Origin: G965216255 sp965216255
GTDB taxonomy: Bacteria; Bacteroidota; Rhodothermia; Rhodothermales; Bin80
Length of the DNA stretch: 64,000 nt
Direction of reading: 5' to 3'
NCBI GenBank assembly: GCA_965216255.1
Contig: OZ244148.1
Coordinates: forward strand, 1,302,001-1,366,000
Shown: one piece after another, positions 1 through 10,027 of the stretch
Layout of the letters: each line of letters begins with the position of its first letter
Numbering within the stretch: the first letter of the stretch is position 1
Made by a program: the position numbers and the translations under genes
Notes under the pieces: model-generated
The model's input: the letters and a program-made list of their open reading frames with translations, nothing else
Database searches by the model: none
Told to the model about the DNA's origin: nothing

Positions 1-597
1 GATTCCGGCTCCTTCCTTCAGTCTGCATTTCTGGTGCACTACGTGGCGCTGGGGCATGTCTTCGGCGGCTTCATGATGGCCACCGGGCTGCTCTCACGTG
101 TAGCCGCGCTGGTCCAGATTCCCATCCTTGTGGGCGCGGTAGCTGTTAGCCAGGCACAAGGTGGACTGATAGCGGGTATGCAGGGTTTCGAGATATCGGC
201 CCTGACGCTATTTCTGCTGGTGCTTATTCTGCTTTACGGCTCGGGCGAGTGGTCATCGGACCACTACCTGCTGCGGCGACCAGCGCCCGCGGCCCCCGAC
301 CGCACCGCGCGCGCCTCGGACATCCTTGCCCACGATGTCCCGAAAGAGGGGCCGTTTGCGGACCCGGTAGAGATGCTGGCGATTCCGGAGACCCGAACAA
401 ACGCTGCCATCGCAGCAGAGCTCCGTGACAACCCGCTTGTTGTGACCCATGCCCGCTACCCCTTCTGGGGATGGCTGCTGTTTCTTGTAGACGTAACGCC
501 GCGGCCCAAGGAAGTCGTATTCCGGCACATGAAGACCGGCAAGATTATCAAGCGGAGCAAGGATCCTGAAGTGCTGCGCCAGTTCCGGTATCGCTGA
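1..597 (+). CDS. DoxX-like integral membrane protein (5' end outside window)
   Basis: The frame is open from base 1, so the 5' end lies upstream; the first usable start inside the window is a GTG at 34. Counting from there, hydrophobic segments lie near residues 5-20, 24-42 and 53-68. A polar, basic tail of about 115 residues follows and ends at the stop. The membrane pattern and the HVFGGFMMATGLLSR region resemble DoxX-family proteins, small four-helix membrane proteins with varied redox-related roles. No catalytic motif is visible and the substrate is unknown. metF follows 55 bp downstream on the same strand, with no evident functional link. Other small four-helix membrane families remain possible. 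Confidence 0.6.
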   Translation, partial: DSGSFLQSAFLVHYVALGHVFGGFMMATGLLSRVAALVQIPILVGAVAVSQAQGGLIAGMQGFEISALTLFLLVLILLYGSGEWSSDHYLLRRPAPAAPDRTARASDILAHDVPKEGPFADPVEMLAIPETRTNAAIAAELRDNPLVVTHARYPFWGWLLFLVDVTPRPKEVVFRHMKTGKIIKRSKDPEVLRQFRYR

Positions 598-652
598 GGC
601 ACCAGTAGTTGCGGGGCCACGCGCCATCTTCCATCTGCATGCGGGGCATGCC

Positions 653-1609
653 TTGAAAATCATCGAGATTCTGGACCAGGCCACGGGGCCACTGATCTCA
701 TACGAGATCATTCCTCCTGTGCGGGGCAGCTCGGCCGCCCAGATTATGGCCGTGGTCGAAGACCTTATGCCCTTCGAACCGCCGTTCATCGATGTTACCA
801 GTCACTCGGCGGAGGCGCAATACGAGGAAATGTCCGATGGCACCTGGCGCCGTCGTGTGAAGCGCAAGCGGCCAGGCACCATTGGCATTTGCGCTGCCAT
901 CAAGAGCCGCTACGGCGTCGAAACGGTCCCGCATATCCTGTGCCACGGCTTTACGCGCGCCGAGACCGAAGATGCCCTGATAGAATTGCAGTACCTGGGC
1001 ATCAGCAACGTGATGGCGCTGCACGGCGACGACACGGGCTTTCAAAAGACGGTGCCCCCGGGTACGGCCGTGAACACGGCGGCCATTGATCTAGTGCGGC
1101 AGATACACGCCATGAACCGGGGCACGTACCTGGAAGAGCTCATGGATGCAGAGCCGACGGACTTCTGCGTAGGTGTGGCCGGCTACCCGGAAAAACACTT
1201 CAAGGCACCCAACCTTTCCTGGGATATCCAGCACCTGAAGGAAAAGATCAAAGCGGGCGCCCACTACGTGACAACGCAGATGTTCTTCGATCCCCAGCAG
1301 TATCTGCGTTTCGTCGACCGGTGCCGCGACGTGGGCATCACCGTTCCCATCATCCCGGGGATAAAGGTGCTGACCAAGAAGCGACATCTTCACCTGCTTC
1401 CGAGTCGCTTCCACGTGGACATTCCGGAGTCCCTCGCGGCAGAAGTGGAAGCCGCGGCGCCGGAGCATGTGCGGGATATCGGGGTGGAATGGGCGCTGCG
1501 CCAGTGCGATACCCTGCTAACGGCTGGGGCACCGTGCATCCATTTTTATGTTATGCAACAGTCTACGGCCGTGCGGCGCGTGGTGCAGGGCCTACGGCAG
1601 CTGGCCTGA
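653..1609 (+). CDS. metF: 5,10-methylenetetrahydrofolate reductase
   Basis: Cytosolic FAD enzyme that reduces 5,10-methylene-THF to 5-methyl-THF for methionine synthesis and the one-carbon cycle. The 318 residues fit the family and form a TIM barrel. Recognisable parts are the N-terminal SYEIIPP strand, the TSHSAE segment, the NVMALHGDD stretch (FAD/folate site), the GVAGYPEKH segment and the FITQ-equivalent VTTQMFFDPQQY. The start used is a TTG at 653, because the nearby ATGs at 639 and 648 are out of frame; the exact start is therefore less certain than the identity. The gene is intact and is the last housekeeping gene before the restriction-modification island on the other strand. Confidence 0.93.
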   Translation: MKIIEILDQATGPLISYEIIPPVRGSSAAQIMAVVEDLMPFEPPFIDVTSHSAEAQYEEMSDGTWRRRVKRKRPGTIGICAAIKSRYGVETVPHILCHGFTRAETEDALIELQYLGISNVMALHGDDTGFQKTVPPGTAVNTAAIDLVRQIHAMNRGTYLEELMDAEPTDFCVGVAGYPEKHFKAPNLSWDIQHLKEKIKAGAHYVTTQMFFDPQQYLRFVDRCRDVGITVPIIPGIKVLTKKRHLHLLPSRFHVDIPESLAAEVEAAAPEHVRDIGVEWALRQCDTLLTAGAPCIHFYVMQQSTAVRRVVQGLRQLA

Positions 1610-1619
1610 TGGGACATAG

Positions 1620-2782
1620 TCAAGTCGCCGGGGGGGCCAACCGGATATCGGTTTGGTTTGCCAAGCCCGTTACAGGGGACCCTTCTGGGATTCTATTTCG
1701 ATCGAACGCGTACTTTAATTGAGCTGCAGTTCCGTTCGGTTGGCCACCGTAATCATGACCGGCGGCGTGCTGGCTGAACGAGATTGCCATTCCCGAGCCG
1801 TTTCGCGCCAGTCATACCCCAAAAGATAGTAGCCGTTGAGAACCAGATCGGGCAGCGGCTCCTCGGCCATGGCTTTTCGGTTCAGATCATCCTTAACCTC
1901 GCTGTCATTGTAAATGTGATCCAGACGAGACTTGTACGTCCTGGCATCGGGTACGACATCGTCCCGAACTACTACCCGGGGAGTTTTTACGAGTCCGGCC
2001 TCGATGGCGTCGTTTAGCCCAAAATCGCTGACTATCCAGCCAAACAGTGCCTCATCTGAACTCTTCATTCCGGATGGTGCAAACGGCGTTGCGGAGAAGT
2101 CGTAACAGGCTACAAATCCTCTGGCTTGATGGATCCGGTCCAGACCGCCGACCCATTTTGTAGCCTCTTCGATCTCTTTCGTGGTTAGGCGTCGCATTTT
2201 GGCCTTGGCCGAAACCCGCCAGGCGTGGTGGGCCTCGTCGTTAATGACCAGAATGTTGCGCCTTAGGGCCATTTCTCCGAGAACGTCGCGTCCATAGGCC
2301 TCGTCACTTAGAGCGCCGCGCTTGTCCACGTTTCGCTTCGCCGCAATACTCTTTTCGCTCTCCCAATTGAGAGCGTGCCAGTTCCGAACCAGAATCTTGC
2401 CCTGGCGCAGCTTGTCCAGTAGCGGCGACGGCACGATTCGGAACTCCTCGTAATAGTTTTCCTGATTATTGGGATCCAGCACAGCCAGACGCTTCCGGAC
2501 CGTGAGGCCGGAGGCCACGACAAGGATGTGCTTGGAAAACCGGCGGTCCCCAGGCGATGCAACCTTGTTCAGAATGTGCCACGCCACCACCATGGCCATA
2601 ACCACGGTCTTGCCGGAACCGGTCGCCATCTTGGCGCAGAGACGCCGGAAATCGCCTCCATCGGACGGAATAAGGTCAAACCTCCGCCGGGACCGGTCAT
2701 ACCTCCAGTGCCGCGCAGGCTCGCGGTACGGGGAATTGATGATGAGTTTATCTATGGATGCCATAGTGGAGCGTTCTGTCAC
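1620..2782 (-). pseudogene. restriction/helicase subunit (res), copy 1, internally deleted and truncated
   Basis: SF2 helicase-like restriction subunit of a mod/res system. Visible motifs are Walker A MATGSGKTVVM, a DEAH box in VINDEAHHAW, and FSATPF (motif III). Aligned with the second copy (8155-9338), this one lacks about 97 residues in frame between RRRFDL and IPSDGG, near 2674. The frame breaks again near 1725: after ITVANRTE the homologous KYAFDRNRI continues in another frame and then diverges. The C-terminal helicase half and any nuclease domain are missing. The GTG start at 2782 directly follows the PIN gene stop, so this was the last gene of a mod-unknown-PIN-res operon. A non-functional remnant is inferred. 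Confidence 0.8.
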
Positions 2783-3202
2783 TCATGTAGTTGGCATTAG
2801 AATGCTGAAGCCTTCCTGTTCGAAATGACCATCACTGGTAAGCACCTCCGTGATGGACCGTTCGGCCTTCACGGTCATGGAAATGCAATCGGGCAGGCTA
2901 TAGCCCTTGTCGGAGCGTTCTTCGTAGAAGGTCAGTCCCTTCAAGAACAGCTTGCGGGTTTGAGGGACGACCTCCACTGAATTGACTCCAGTGAGCAGTT
3001 CGCGCACTATCTTTGGGGCACGGTCCCGCAAACGCGGCCCAGGATCGGCTATGGCAGTCAGGAATTCGCTCAGTACCGCATCTGTCGTTACAAGAGAACA
3101 ATTCTGCAACGACATTGACGCCTCAGTTGCAACTCTGTGATGCTGGTCTCTGGGGTTAGTGATCGCGAGCCAATATGCCGTATCCACGAAGACAAGATTC
3201 AT
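2783..3202 (-). CDS. PIN-domain protein (VapC-like ribonuclease toxin candidate)
   Basis: A 139-residue PIN-fold protein. The four acidic positions expected for Mg-dependent RNA cleavage are present: VDTAYW at the N-terminus, the Asp/Glu of TDAVLSEF near residue 42, Asp in SLPDCISM near residue 105, and Asp in LTSDGHF near residue 123. Length and layout match VapC-type toxins. Its ATG at 3200-3202 overlaps the stop of the 302-residue gene in an ATGA arrangement, so the two are probably translationally coupled, and its stop abuts the res start. The coupled upstream gene may be its partner, although that protein does not look like a classical VapB. The gene appears intact while res and mod around it are broken. 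RNA target unknown. Confidence 0.75.
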   Translation of the reverse strand: MNLVFVDTAYWLAITNPRDQHHRVATEASMSLQNCSLVTTDAVLSEFLTAIADPGPRLRDRAPKIVRELLTGVNSVEVVPQTRKLFLKGLTFYEERSDKGYSLPDCISMTVKAERSITEVLTSDGHFEQEGFSILMPTT

Positions 3203-4107
3203 GGCCTGTCAATTCCATACAAGTAATAGTCGTGGCGGTGCGACAGGTCAATCGGTAATCTCTCCCATTCATGATCGGGGACATCGCGAACCAAGCTAGC
3301 GATCAGATCTGCAATTTCTTGAGCGGATGCCGTAGGTCTCGACTCCTCGCCCTTCAGTACTTCCAGGCCTCTTAGGGTCTGAGTTCTACGAAGCTCGCCG
3401 TCGGGGCCCAGTATGCCGCTCACAGTCACCTTTAGTAGCATCGAGGCATGCTCTTTAAGGCCCGTTGTTACCATATCTTCTTGTTCCGCCGTGAATTCGA
3501 CGGTTACACTCGAGCCTTCATCGGGCCAAATCTGAAATCGTTGCTGACGAACATCGACTTCAAGGACCCGGCCGATGACTTCCACAGTGTCCTCGTGGGA
3601 ATCGTCTGCACTGGCCCTGAGCCAGCGGCGAATTCTTCCAGTAATTGGAATTAAAGAAGCATCCCCGGCAGCGATTTGCAGTTCGGTGCCGCTGGCCAAT
3701 CGGTCCCCAAGCTTTGCTAGCTCAGAAAGCATTCGCTTCGGAAATACCGCTGGTAGGGGGGCACGTTTACTGGTTGCCTCAACCGCTTCATGAACCAGGA
3801 TAGCAGCCTTGGTGGCATAATCCAGGTTGTTCCAAAGACCAAGCTGCTGAGGCTTGTGCAAGAGTTCCAGGTTTACGGTGGTGCTGCCTCCCCCGACCGC
3901 GCGGAAACACAGCTGTGTCCTGTCCTCGAAATTGACAGGCAGCCGTTTTCGTTTCGGATGGGCACTCCGCCAGACATCCTTGGCCGTCTCTGCCACGACC
4001 CGCTGAAACTGCAAAATCTCTTCCAGAGCCGCAGGGTCCAGAACATGGCCCGAGTATCGCTGGCCCTTGAATAAGAGGCGCGCGACAATGTGACTCTGAT
4101 CGCTCAC
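3199..4107 (-). CDS. uncharacterised 302-residue protein between mod and PIN genes
   Basis: Not recognised. It is a soluble 302-residue protein with no signal peptide or membrane segment. The N-terminal part (MSDQSHIVARLLFKG) is followed by a mixed region, a beta-rich middle (VEVIGRVLEVDVRQQRFQIW near residue 175) and an acidic C-terminus. The GTG start overlaps the mod stop as GTGA, and its own stop overlaps the PIN start as ATGA. It was therefore tightly coupled to both neighbours in the mod operon. In the sister operon the same place is held by an MNT nucleotidyltransferase and a HEPN protein, a known toxin-antitoxin pair, so an antitoxin or modulator of the PIN protein is a reasonable guess but unproven. 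The frame is intact. Confidence 0.6.
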   Translation of the reverse strand: MSDQSHIVARLLFKGQRYSGHVLDPAALEEILQFQRVVAETAKDVWRSAHPKRKRLPVNFEDRTQLCFRAVGGGSTTVNLELLHKPQQLGLWNNLDYATKAAILVHEAVEATSKRAPLPAVFPKRMLSELAKLGDRLASGTELQIAAGDASLIPITGRIRRWLRASADDSHEDTVEVIGRVLEVDVRQQRFQIWPDEGSSVTVEFTAEQEDMVTTGLKEHASMLLKVTVSGILGPDGELRRTQTLRGLEVLKGEESRPTASAQEIADLIASLVRDVPDHEWERLPIDLSHRHDYYLYGIDRP

Positions 4108-6692
4108 AGTTCAAGCCCGAGTATCCTGAGACTTTCGATACCGCGATCGTCAATGATCTTGACCGCTGCGCGCATGTGATCACCGGCAGCAAATGGCAGG
4201 AATACCGTGCCGTGGTACGCTATAATGCGGCCCATGTCGATTTCGGCCTTCAAGCTGCGAGCGAGCGTCCCCATCCGTCCTTTTGTCCGGCCATCGGAAA
4301 AAACACCTGCCGTGCGTAGAGGCTTCGACCGTCATAGTTGGGGTCCAGCATCCACATCGCAATCCGGTTTGCGCCTCCGTATTCGAGGTTGCCACTGTTG
4401 ACGTCGTAGTAGTCAAAGCCCTTCACAGTTACGCGATACTTCCCTCGGTCTTCACCTTCCTCGATGCGTGTAAGATGTACATCCGGCTGACCGATCAGCC
4501 AGAAACTCTCATTGGTGGCGCGCTTCTTCCTTAAGTCGTCAGTTAGGAGATCAGCATTCATTTGAGCCTTGAGCAGAGTTACGCCCGGCCAATTGGTCTC
4601 GTCAATGTCCTTGGATGCCTCCGGGTCGAACTGGAAGGCAGCGAATACGACCATTGTGGGCTTCGGCACCCACGCATATGCTTCCTCTATTGCCCTTGCC
4701 ACTTGGCGCTGTTCCAATGGCGCATGGTCCGGCCCAAACGAAACAACGGCGCGCTTGAGGTATGTTTCTGAGCCATCGTTGCAATGTCCGTCTCCTGATC
4801 GATCTTCTGGCGCGGCCTCACCTACAGCATGAAGCGAGCGGGTGCCGGGCAACGGCTCCAGGCGCACAAATCTCATGCGTTCGCCACCCTTTCCTCTTAT
4901 GCCAGCTTTCAATAGCTCCTGACGCCAGTCTCCTTGACGCACCGTGCTGCCGGACCGGGCGACGGACCCATCAGCAGGCAACCCGTCGCCGGAGTCTAAA
5001 AGCTCACCGATTGGCCTTACTGATGGCGCAGGAACGGCCTCGACCGTAAACGGTCCGGTTACACGGATTCGCGAGCGATCAATTTCTGGCTGATCAAACA
5101 ATTGGATTTCTTTTGGCTTCTCATCGTAGCCCCGGGTTCGTGCCGAACAGGTCCTTACGCTCTTGCACTTAATATCCGCACCAACGCCCTCGGTTGGGCG
5201 CCTCAAACCGTAGTAATCGAAGACCGCAGTCATCAGGCACTGTCTGGCAATGGCGATGGCCCCGCGGGACGTGTCGCACGTAATCCAACGCCTTCCCCAT
5301 TGCTCCGCCACAAACGCCGTCGTTCCGCTGCCACAAGTGGGGTCAAGAATCAAGTCTCCTGGATCACTGGTCATGAGAATGCAGCGCTGCACGGTTTGCT
5401 TGGCAGTTTGCACGACGTAGCGCTTGCCCGTAGCAGACATTTGGCGAGGCCATACGTTATGGATGCGACGGCCTGGAACTTCGTCTTCGTATCTTTTCCA
5501 GCTAAGGCGCCCATTCTTGCTAGCAGCATCAAGGCGATTTAATTCTGCAAGCCGGTCCATGCCTTTCATGGATATGCGCCAATGGCTATTTTCCGGGCAA
5601 GGGTAAGAACTGCCCTTCCACATATACGGATCTGACCTGCCTGTTGTGGAGACCCCAGGTGATAGCAATTGTTCTCGCTTATAAAGACGAGCGCCATCGG
5701 GTAGGAATCTGATTGGATCAAGCCGCTCTTCGCTGGTAGGCTTTCGACATGTGCCGTCTGGCCATTCGACCATAGCATCCCAATTGAAGAATTTGACAAC
5801 CTCAGCTCTGCCAAGCGATTCATAAAGTTGGCGATACTTAACACTAGATCTGTCTTTGGCGTACCAAAGCAGATAGTTTGCGACATCCGACAGTGTGGCC
5901 GACGAGCTTCCTCCTGTCGTTACGTAGGAAATAGTAGCGATTCGGTTTCGGGCACCAAATACTTCGTCCATTGCTAAGCCTACTCGATGGACGTTCTCAT
6001 CACCGATCTGAACGAAGCAGCTACCTGTATCACTCAGCAACTCCCGCGCCAGGAGTAATCGGTCACGGAGAATAGGTCAGGTAAGAATGAATTCCAAGTT
6101 CCCATGTATCGCGGAAAACCCGGATACTTTCAGGTTCCCGCGTTAGGTCGTCATCTTTTTCGCTGCCTCCTACATTAACCTTGCTCACGAACGGCTGGAA
6201 GTTGGAACCGTAACGAATGCTATACTGAGGATCAATGTAGACTACCTGAACCTGGCCAGCCAGGCCTTCCTTTTCAAGAAGACTGCTCATTACCAGCAAA
6301 CTGTCACCGGCAATCAATCTGTTGGGCCAGTTATGCCGGTGCCTGTAGAACTCAATGGCCTGTCGGATGGGTGGGTTCTCCTCGGGCAAGGCAAATAACG
6401 AGAGCTGCGGGTTCGCGTCACCGCGCTTTCGGGGTGCCTCAACGATCGTCCTTGGGTCTATGCGTTCATGGACGTGGAGGGAAGTCGTGGTGACGTCGAA
6501 GGACGTGTGCTCTGCCTTACCAGCCCAGGAAAGCTCTGGATCGATATGCGGATCGTGAGATTAGGTCTTCGCTTCCAAGTCTGGATCAGTGTCCGGCGTC
6601 ACCAAGCCGACGGGTGGATTGTTCACCCGGTCCTTGCCTTCGTGGGCATAGGATTCAATGTCTCACTGTTCGCGGGATCGTCTCCTTCCCAT
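4104..6692 (-). pseudogene. DNA adenine-N6 methyltransferase (mod), copy 1, with stops and frameshifts
   Basis: Modification subunit of a mod/res system, originally about 862 codons. Visible parts are the N-terminal NNPPVGLVTPDTDPD and HERIDPRTI segments, a DPPY-like DPQYSIRYGSNFQPF, SYLTY, and the SAM-binding DPTCGSGTTAF. Lesions seen are: TGA at 6663-6665 (codon 10, CGA in the sister copy), TAA at 6561-6563 replacing Tyr in KTY-SHDP, one extra base near 6072 (removing it joins HSYLTY to LRDRLLLARELL), and a frameshift near 4270 after KDGW. The last frame ends IIDDRGIESLRILGLEL at 4104. The longest open piece (4250-6040) keeps the SAM motif but lacks the DPPY-type motif. A short DPQY in place of DPPY is also unusual. 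No activity is expected. Confidence 0.85.
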
Positions 6693-6699
6693 GGTCCTT

Positions 6700-8056
6700 C
6701 CGGATGTGTTTCGTGTGCCCAATGCCACGGGCGATACTCTGGCGTAATGTACGTGTTCGTAAGCTACACAGCCGCGTGCGGATCGTGCTGCACTGCGCCG
6801 AGGTCATCTCCGTGCCTTTCAGCCCCCACTCCATTAGCCTGGCCATAAGCATATGAGCGAATGCCTGCAGCCGCAACTGATTGCTCCGCATCTTCGAGGT
6901 GGAGGTACGGTCCGCAAACAGGTCCAGCTGCTGTTCCTTGATTCGGTTCTGCATCTCGCCCCGGGCACAGTACAGATCTTCGTATACATGGCGGTCGCCG
7001 TGCGCCTCGTCGTCCAAGTTGGTGACCACAAAGCGGGCATTGTAGCCGCGTAGTCCGGGCAAGTACTCTGCCTTGGCCACAACGCGGCGCTCGCAGCTCC
7101 AACTCCTCCGCGTACGGTACAAAAAACCGTGGAACCGCCGCGAGGCCTGGCCACTGGCCTCGCATTCCTGCCGGCTGGCTTCCATCTCCGATGCAATCAT
7201 GGCTTGCAGGCGCTTATTGCGCGCCAAACCCAGGACATAGGTCACGTCATGCGCCTCACACCATGCCATGATCGATTCGCGGCAGAAGCCGCTGTCGGCA
7301 CGGATCCAGATCTCGACCTGAGGCCATCGGATGCGAATCTGCTCTACCACCCGCTCCAACTCCTCCTTCGCACCGGCCCGAGGCATCGATATTGGACTGA
7401 CGAAGGCGAGCTACCAGTACGTGCTCGCCACAGACGATGTACAGCGGCAAGTAGCAGTAATGCCCGTAGTAGCCGTGAAAGAATCGCCCCTCCTGGTGGC
7501 CGTGCAACACATCGTCCGTAGCATCCAGGTCCAAGATGATGCGCTCCGGCGGCTCCGCAAAGCTATCCATGAACAAGTCCACCAGAAGCGCATCAATCTT
7601 CTCGAAGTCCGCCGCCGTACGTTTGTAACGATCCTTTACGGCTTCCTCTTCCTGAGACAACTCCAGCCGATTGAGCGTCTTGGAACTTGCAAGCAGATGG
7701 CCCTTGTCTGGCTGACGAACACGGTCCTCTCCGGTCATGTCCGCACATCCCACAGCCAGCGCCAGGGCCGGATCATCCCGCAGACTATCGTGGTCATTGA
7801 TATCCTCGTAGCCCAGACACAAACCGAAGACCCGCTGTGCCAGCATGCGCTCCACGCCATGTTCGATCCTGTCCGCATCACGATAATCCGCAAAGCACTC
7901 CGCAAGCCGACCGGTCACGTCGCATCGTTCATTGATCTCCCGCAAGAGCTAGGCACCCGCATCGGAGGACATGCGTCCGCCATCAAACCTCCCGACTACC
8001 TTGCGCCGTCCCAGATCCGCAATATGCAGGGCTTCCGACTGACAGTGTGTGGACAT
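6700..8056 (-). pseudogene. IS1380-family DDE transposase, broken
   Basis: DDE transposase of the IS1380 (DDE_Tnp_1 group) type. Family signatures are RIEHGVERMLAQRVFGLCLG, GYEDINDHDSLRDDPAL, the DDE-region LDLDATDD, HGHQEGRFFHGYYGHYCYLP, RQSNIDAS, and IWIRADSGFCRE (second acidic residue). The ATG at 8054-8056 starts the frame MSTHCQSEALHIADLG. A TAG near 7949 interrupts it just before LLREINER. A one-base shift near 7385 separates RQSNIDAS from PRAGAKEELERVV. The C-terminus runs into DNA upstream of mod. Both lesions make it inactive. Confidence 0.85.
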
Positions 8057-8140
8057 AGTCTGTATACTCGGACAGGTGCATAAACCGCTGTCTGTTATAC
8101 AGTTATACGCCAAAAAAGCCCCCGCTTAGACTATTTTGGT
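6700..8140 (-). mobile_element. IS1380-family insertion sequence remnant
   Basis: The element separates the truncated 3' end of res copy 2 (homology stops near 8155) from the start codon of mod copy 1 (6692). The right border is set by loss of res homology after LNRRA, where the sequence turns to CCCGCATATCTCACC. I could not find a matching inverted repeat near 6700, so the left border is approximate and that end may be deleted. It carries one broken transposase gene on the minus strand. Confidence 0.6.
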
Positions 8141-8154
8141 GAGATATGCGGGCT

Positions 8155-9338
8155 AGCCCGCCGGTTCAGGTCGTCCCTGACCTCGGGATCGGCGTAGATG
8201 TGGTAGAGGCGAGACTTGTAGGTCTTGGCGTCGGGCGCCGCGTCGTCGAGGATCACCACCCGGGGCGTCTTGACGAGGCCGGACTCGCTGGCGTCGTTCA
8301 AGCCGATATTGCTCGCGATCCAGCCGAACAGCGCTTCCTCGGAACTCCCCTTGCCCGACGGAACGAACGGTGTCGCGGAGAAGTCGTAGCAAGCCAGAAT
8401 GGACCGCGTCCGATGGATGCGGTCCAGCCCACCGACCCATTTCGTCGCTTCCTCGACGACGCCCTTGGCAACGTCCCTGATCTTGGCTCGGGCCAGAACG
8501 CGCCATGCGTGATGCGCCTCGTCTTTGACGACCAGCACGTTCCGCGCGCTCGCCATGTCCCCGAGCACATCGCGTGCATAGGCTCGTCGCTTTTGGCGCC
8601 GCGCTTATCAACGCTGCGCTGCCTGGCGATCCGTTCGCCCGTCTCCCAGTTGAGTGCATGCCAGTTACGGATCTCCACCCTGCCGCGGCGCAGCTTATCG
8701 AGTAGCGCCGGAGGCACGACGCGGAAGGCCTCGTATTAGTTCTCCCCATGAGACAGGCCGAGAACGGCAAGGCGGCTCCGCACCGTGAGGCCGGGAGCGA
8801 TGCCGAGCACGTTCTTGGCGAACCGGGCATCTCGAGGGTTTGCCACCTTGTTGAGGACATGCCAGGCGATGGCCATGACGACGGTCTTGCCCGAGCCGGT
8901 CGCCATCTTGGCACATAGCCGGGTAAACGCGCCGCCGTCGGACGGGATATCGATGCCCACCCGCTCGACCGGCGGTGCTTCGATGAGCCAGATGAGCGTT
9001 TCGGCCGCCTCGAGCTGACAGAAGAAGAACCGGCGGCTCTCGAACTCCTCGGGATCGCGCCAGTGCTCCAACAGGCGCTTCGTGATCCCTGTCACGCCAG
9101 CGTAGCCAGCGGCACGCCACGCCTTGACCCGCTCTCGAATTCGGTTGACCAGGGGAATCTCACGGAACACGCCGGGATCGTCGAACCCCCGGGACTCTCC
9201 CGATGCCACTACGTATCCAGCGGGCCTGCGGCCACCCAAAAGATCGAACAGGCGCGTCGTACGATCATAGCGCCAATGCTGCGTCGGCTCCTCGTAGGGA
9301 GAATTGACGATCAGCCGGTCGATGGTCGCGCGCGGCAC
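8155..9338 (-). pseudogene. restriction/helicase subunit (res), copy 2, nonsense and frameshift, 3' truncated
   Basis: Same family as the res gene at 1620-2782, but it keeps the N-terminal ~97 residues lost there. The GTG start at 9338 overlaps the HEPN stop by one base. Walker A MATGSGKTVVMAIAW, VVKDEAHHAW and YDFSATPFVPSG are present. A TAA at about 8736 stands where copy 1 has Tyr in NYYEEF. One base is missing near 8585, where GAGGCCTAT would keep the frame but GAGCCTAT is present. Homology ends after DDLNRR at about 8155, at the IS1380 border, so the whole C-terminal half is lost. Confidence 0.82.
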
Positions 9339-9675
9339 TATCCGGCCTCCGGTGGAATCAGAGGCTCCAACCGGGCAATCAGAACCGGGAGGTCATCGCA
9401 CACCGTATCCCATACGAGCGTCAGGTCGATGTCGAAGTAGGCCTGCACGAGGCGATTGCGCATGCCAACGATCTGCCGCCACGGGATGGCCGGGTGCGCC
9501 CGCTTCGTGTCTTCGCTCACATGCGCGGCAGCCTCGCCAACGATCTCCACCGACTTCAGAGCTGAGTCCGCCGGTCCCGCGCGAATTCGTCGTACAACAT
9601 GCCTCCCGTGAAGGACAAGGCATCACGCGCGGCAAGCAGCATGTCCAACAGATATGCCGAGTCATCACGCGGCAT
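9338..9675 (-). pseudogene. HEPN-domain (DUF86/HepT-like) toxin, frameshifted, catalytic His lost
   Basis: HEPN nucleases of the MNT/HEPN toxin-antitoxin type cut RNA with an Rx4HxY motif. The ATG at 9673-9675 overlaps the MNT gene and reads MPRDDSAYLLDMLLAARDAL, a typical DUF86 start. A small frameshift near 9570 separates RDRRTQL from ALKSVEIVGEAA. The active-site region reads RNRLVQAYFDID where active members have His at the Gln position, so the catalytic His is also gone (CAG codon). Its partner MNT gene just upstream is intact. The stop at 9338-9340 overlaps the res start. Confidence 0.75.
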
Positions 9676-10027
9676 AGACCACCTGCGCGGATTCCAGAAT
9701 CGACTTCCGGCGAATGTAGTTCCGGCTAGTTTCGACAGCCGCGCGGGTTACCAAATCGACCTTGCGGCCGAACAAGTCGCCCAGTTCCCACTCCATCTCG
9801 GCGATCCCGAACAGGCCCGGCGTGCGTACGGTCCTGAAACGGATCAGGATGTCTATGTCGCTGTGAGGCCCAAAGTCATCACGCATCAGGGAGCCGAACA
9901 GTGCCAGTTCCTCCACTTGCCAACGGTCGCAAAACGCCTCGATGGCATTCATGGGTACGCCGATACGGGAGGCCAGCCGCTCCCGATCCGTGACTGTATT
10001 AGTCTCCGGTTGCACTGAAGCCTCCAT
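9665..10027 (-). CDS. MNT-type nucleotidyltransferase (antitoxin partner of HEPN)
   Basis: A 120-residue minimal nucleotidyltransferase. The Pol-beta-type motif is complete: LFGSLMRDDFGPHSDIDILI, with the GS pair and the D-x-D acidic residues. Known MNT proteins of MNT/HEPN pairs neutralise the HEPN RNase, in studied cases by adding nucleotides to it; that reaction is assumed here. A helix before the core (NAIEAFCDRWQVEELALFGS) and the C-terminal VDLVTRAAV strand fit the family. Its ATG at 10025-10027 overlaps the mod remnant stop by one base, and the HEPN gene starts inside its end. It is intact although the HEPN partner is degraded, which would leave a harmless orphan antitoxin. Confidence 0.85.
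   Translation of the reverse strand: MEASVQPETNTVTDRERLASRIGVPMNAIEAFCDRWQVEELALFGSLMRDDFGPHSDIDILIRFRTVRTPGLFGIAEMEWELGDLFGRKVDLVTRAAVETSRNYIRRKSILESAQVVYAA

Noticed and set aside
253..789. Long antisense frames over the doxX-like and metF genes and over many other genes
   Set aside because: They shadow real genes, have no family match and depend on high GC codon bias.
6555..6700. A clear inverted-repeat end for the IS1380 element near the mod start
   Set aside because: No sequence there matched the right end CCCGCATATCTCACC; the border is left approximate.
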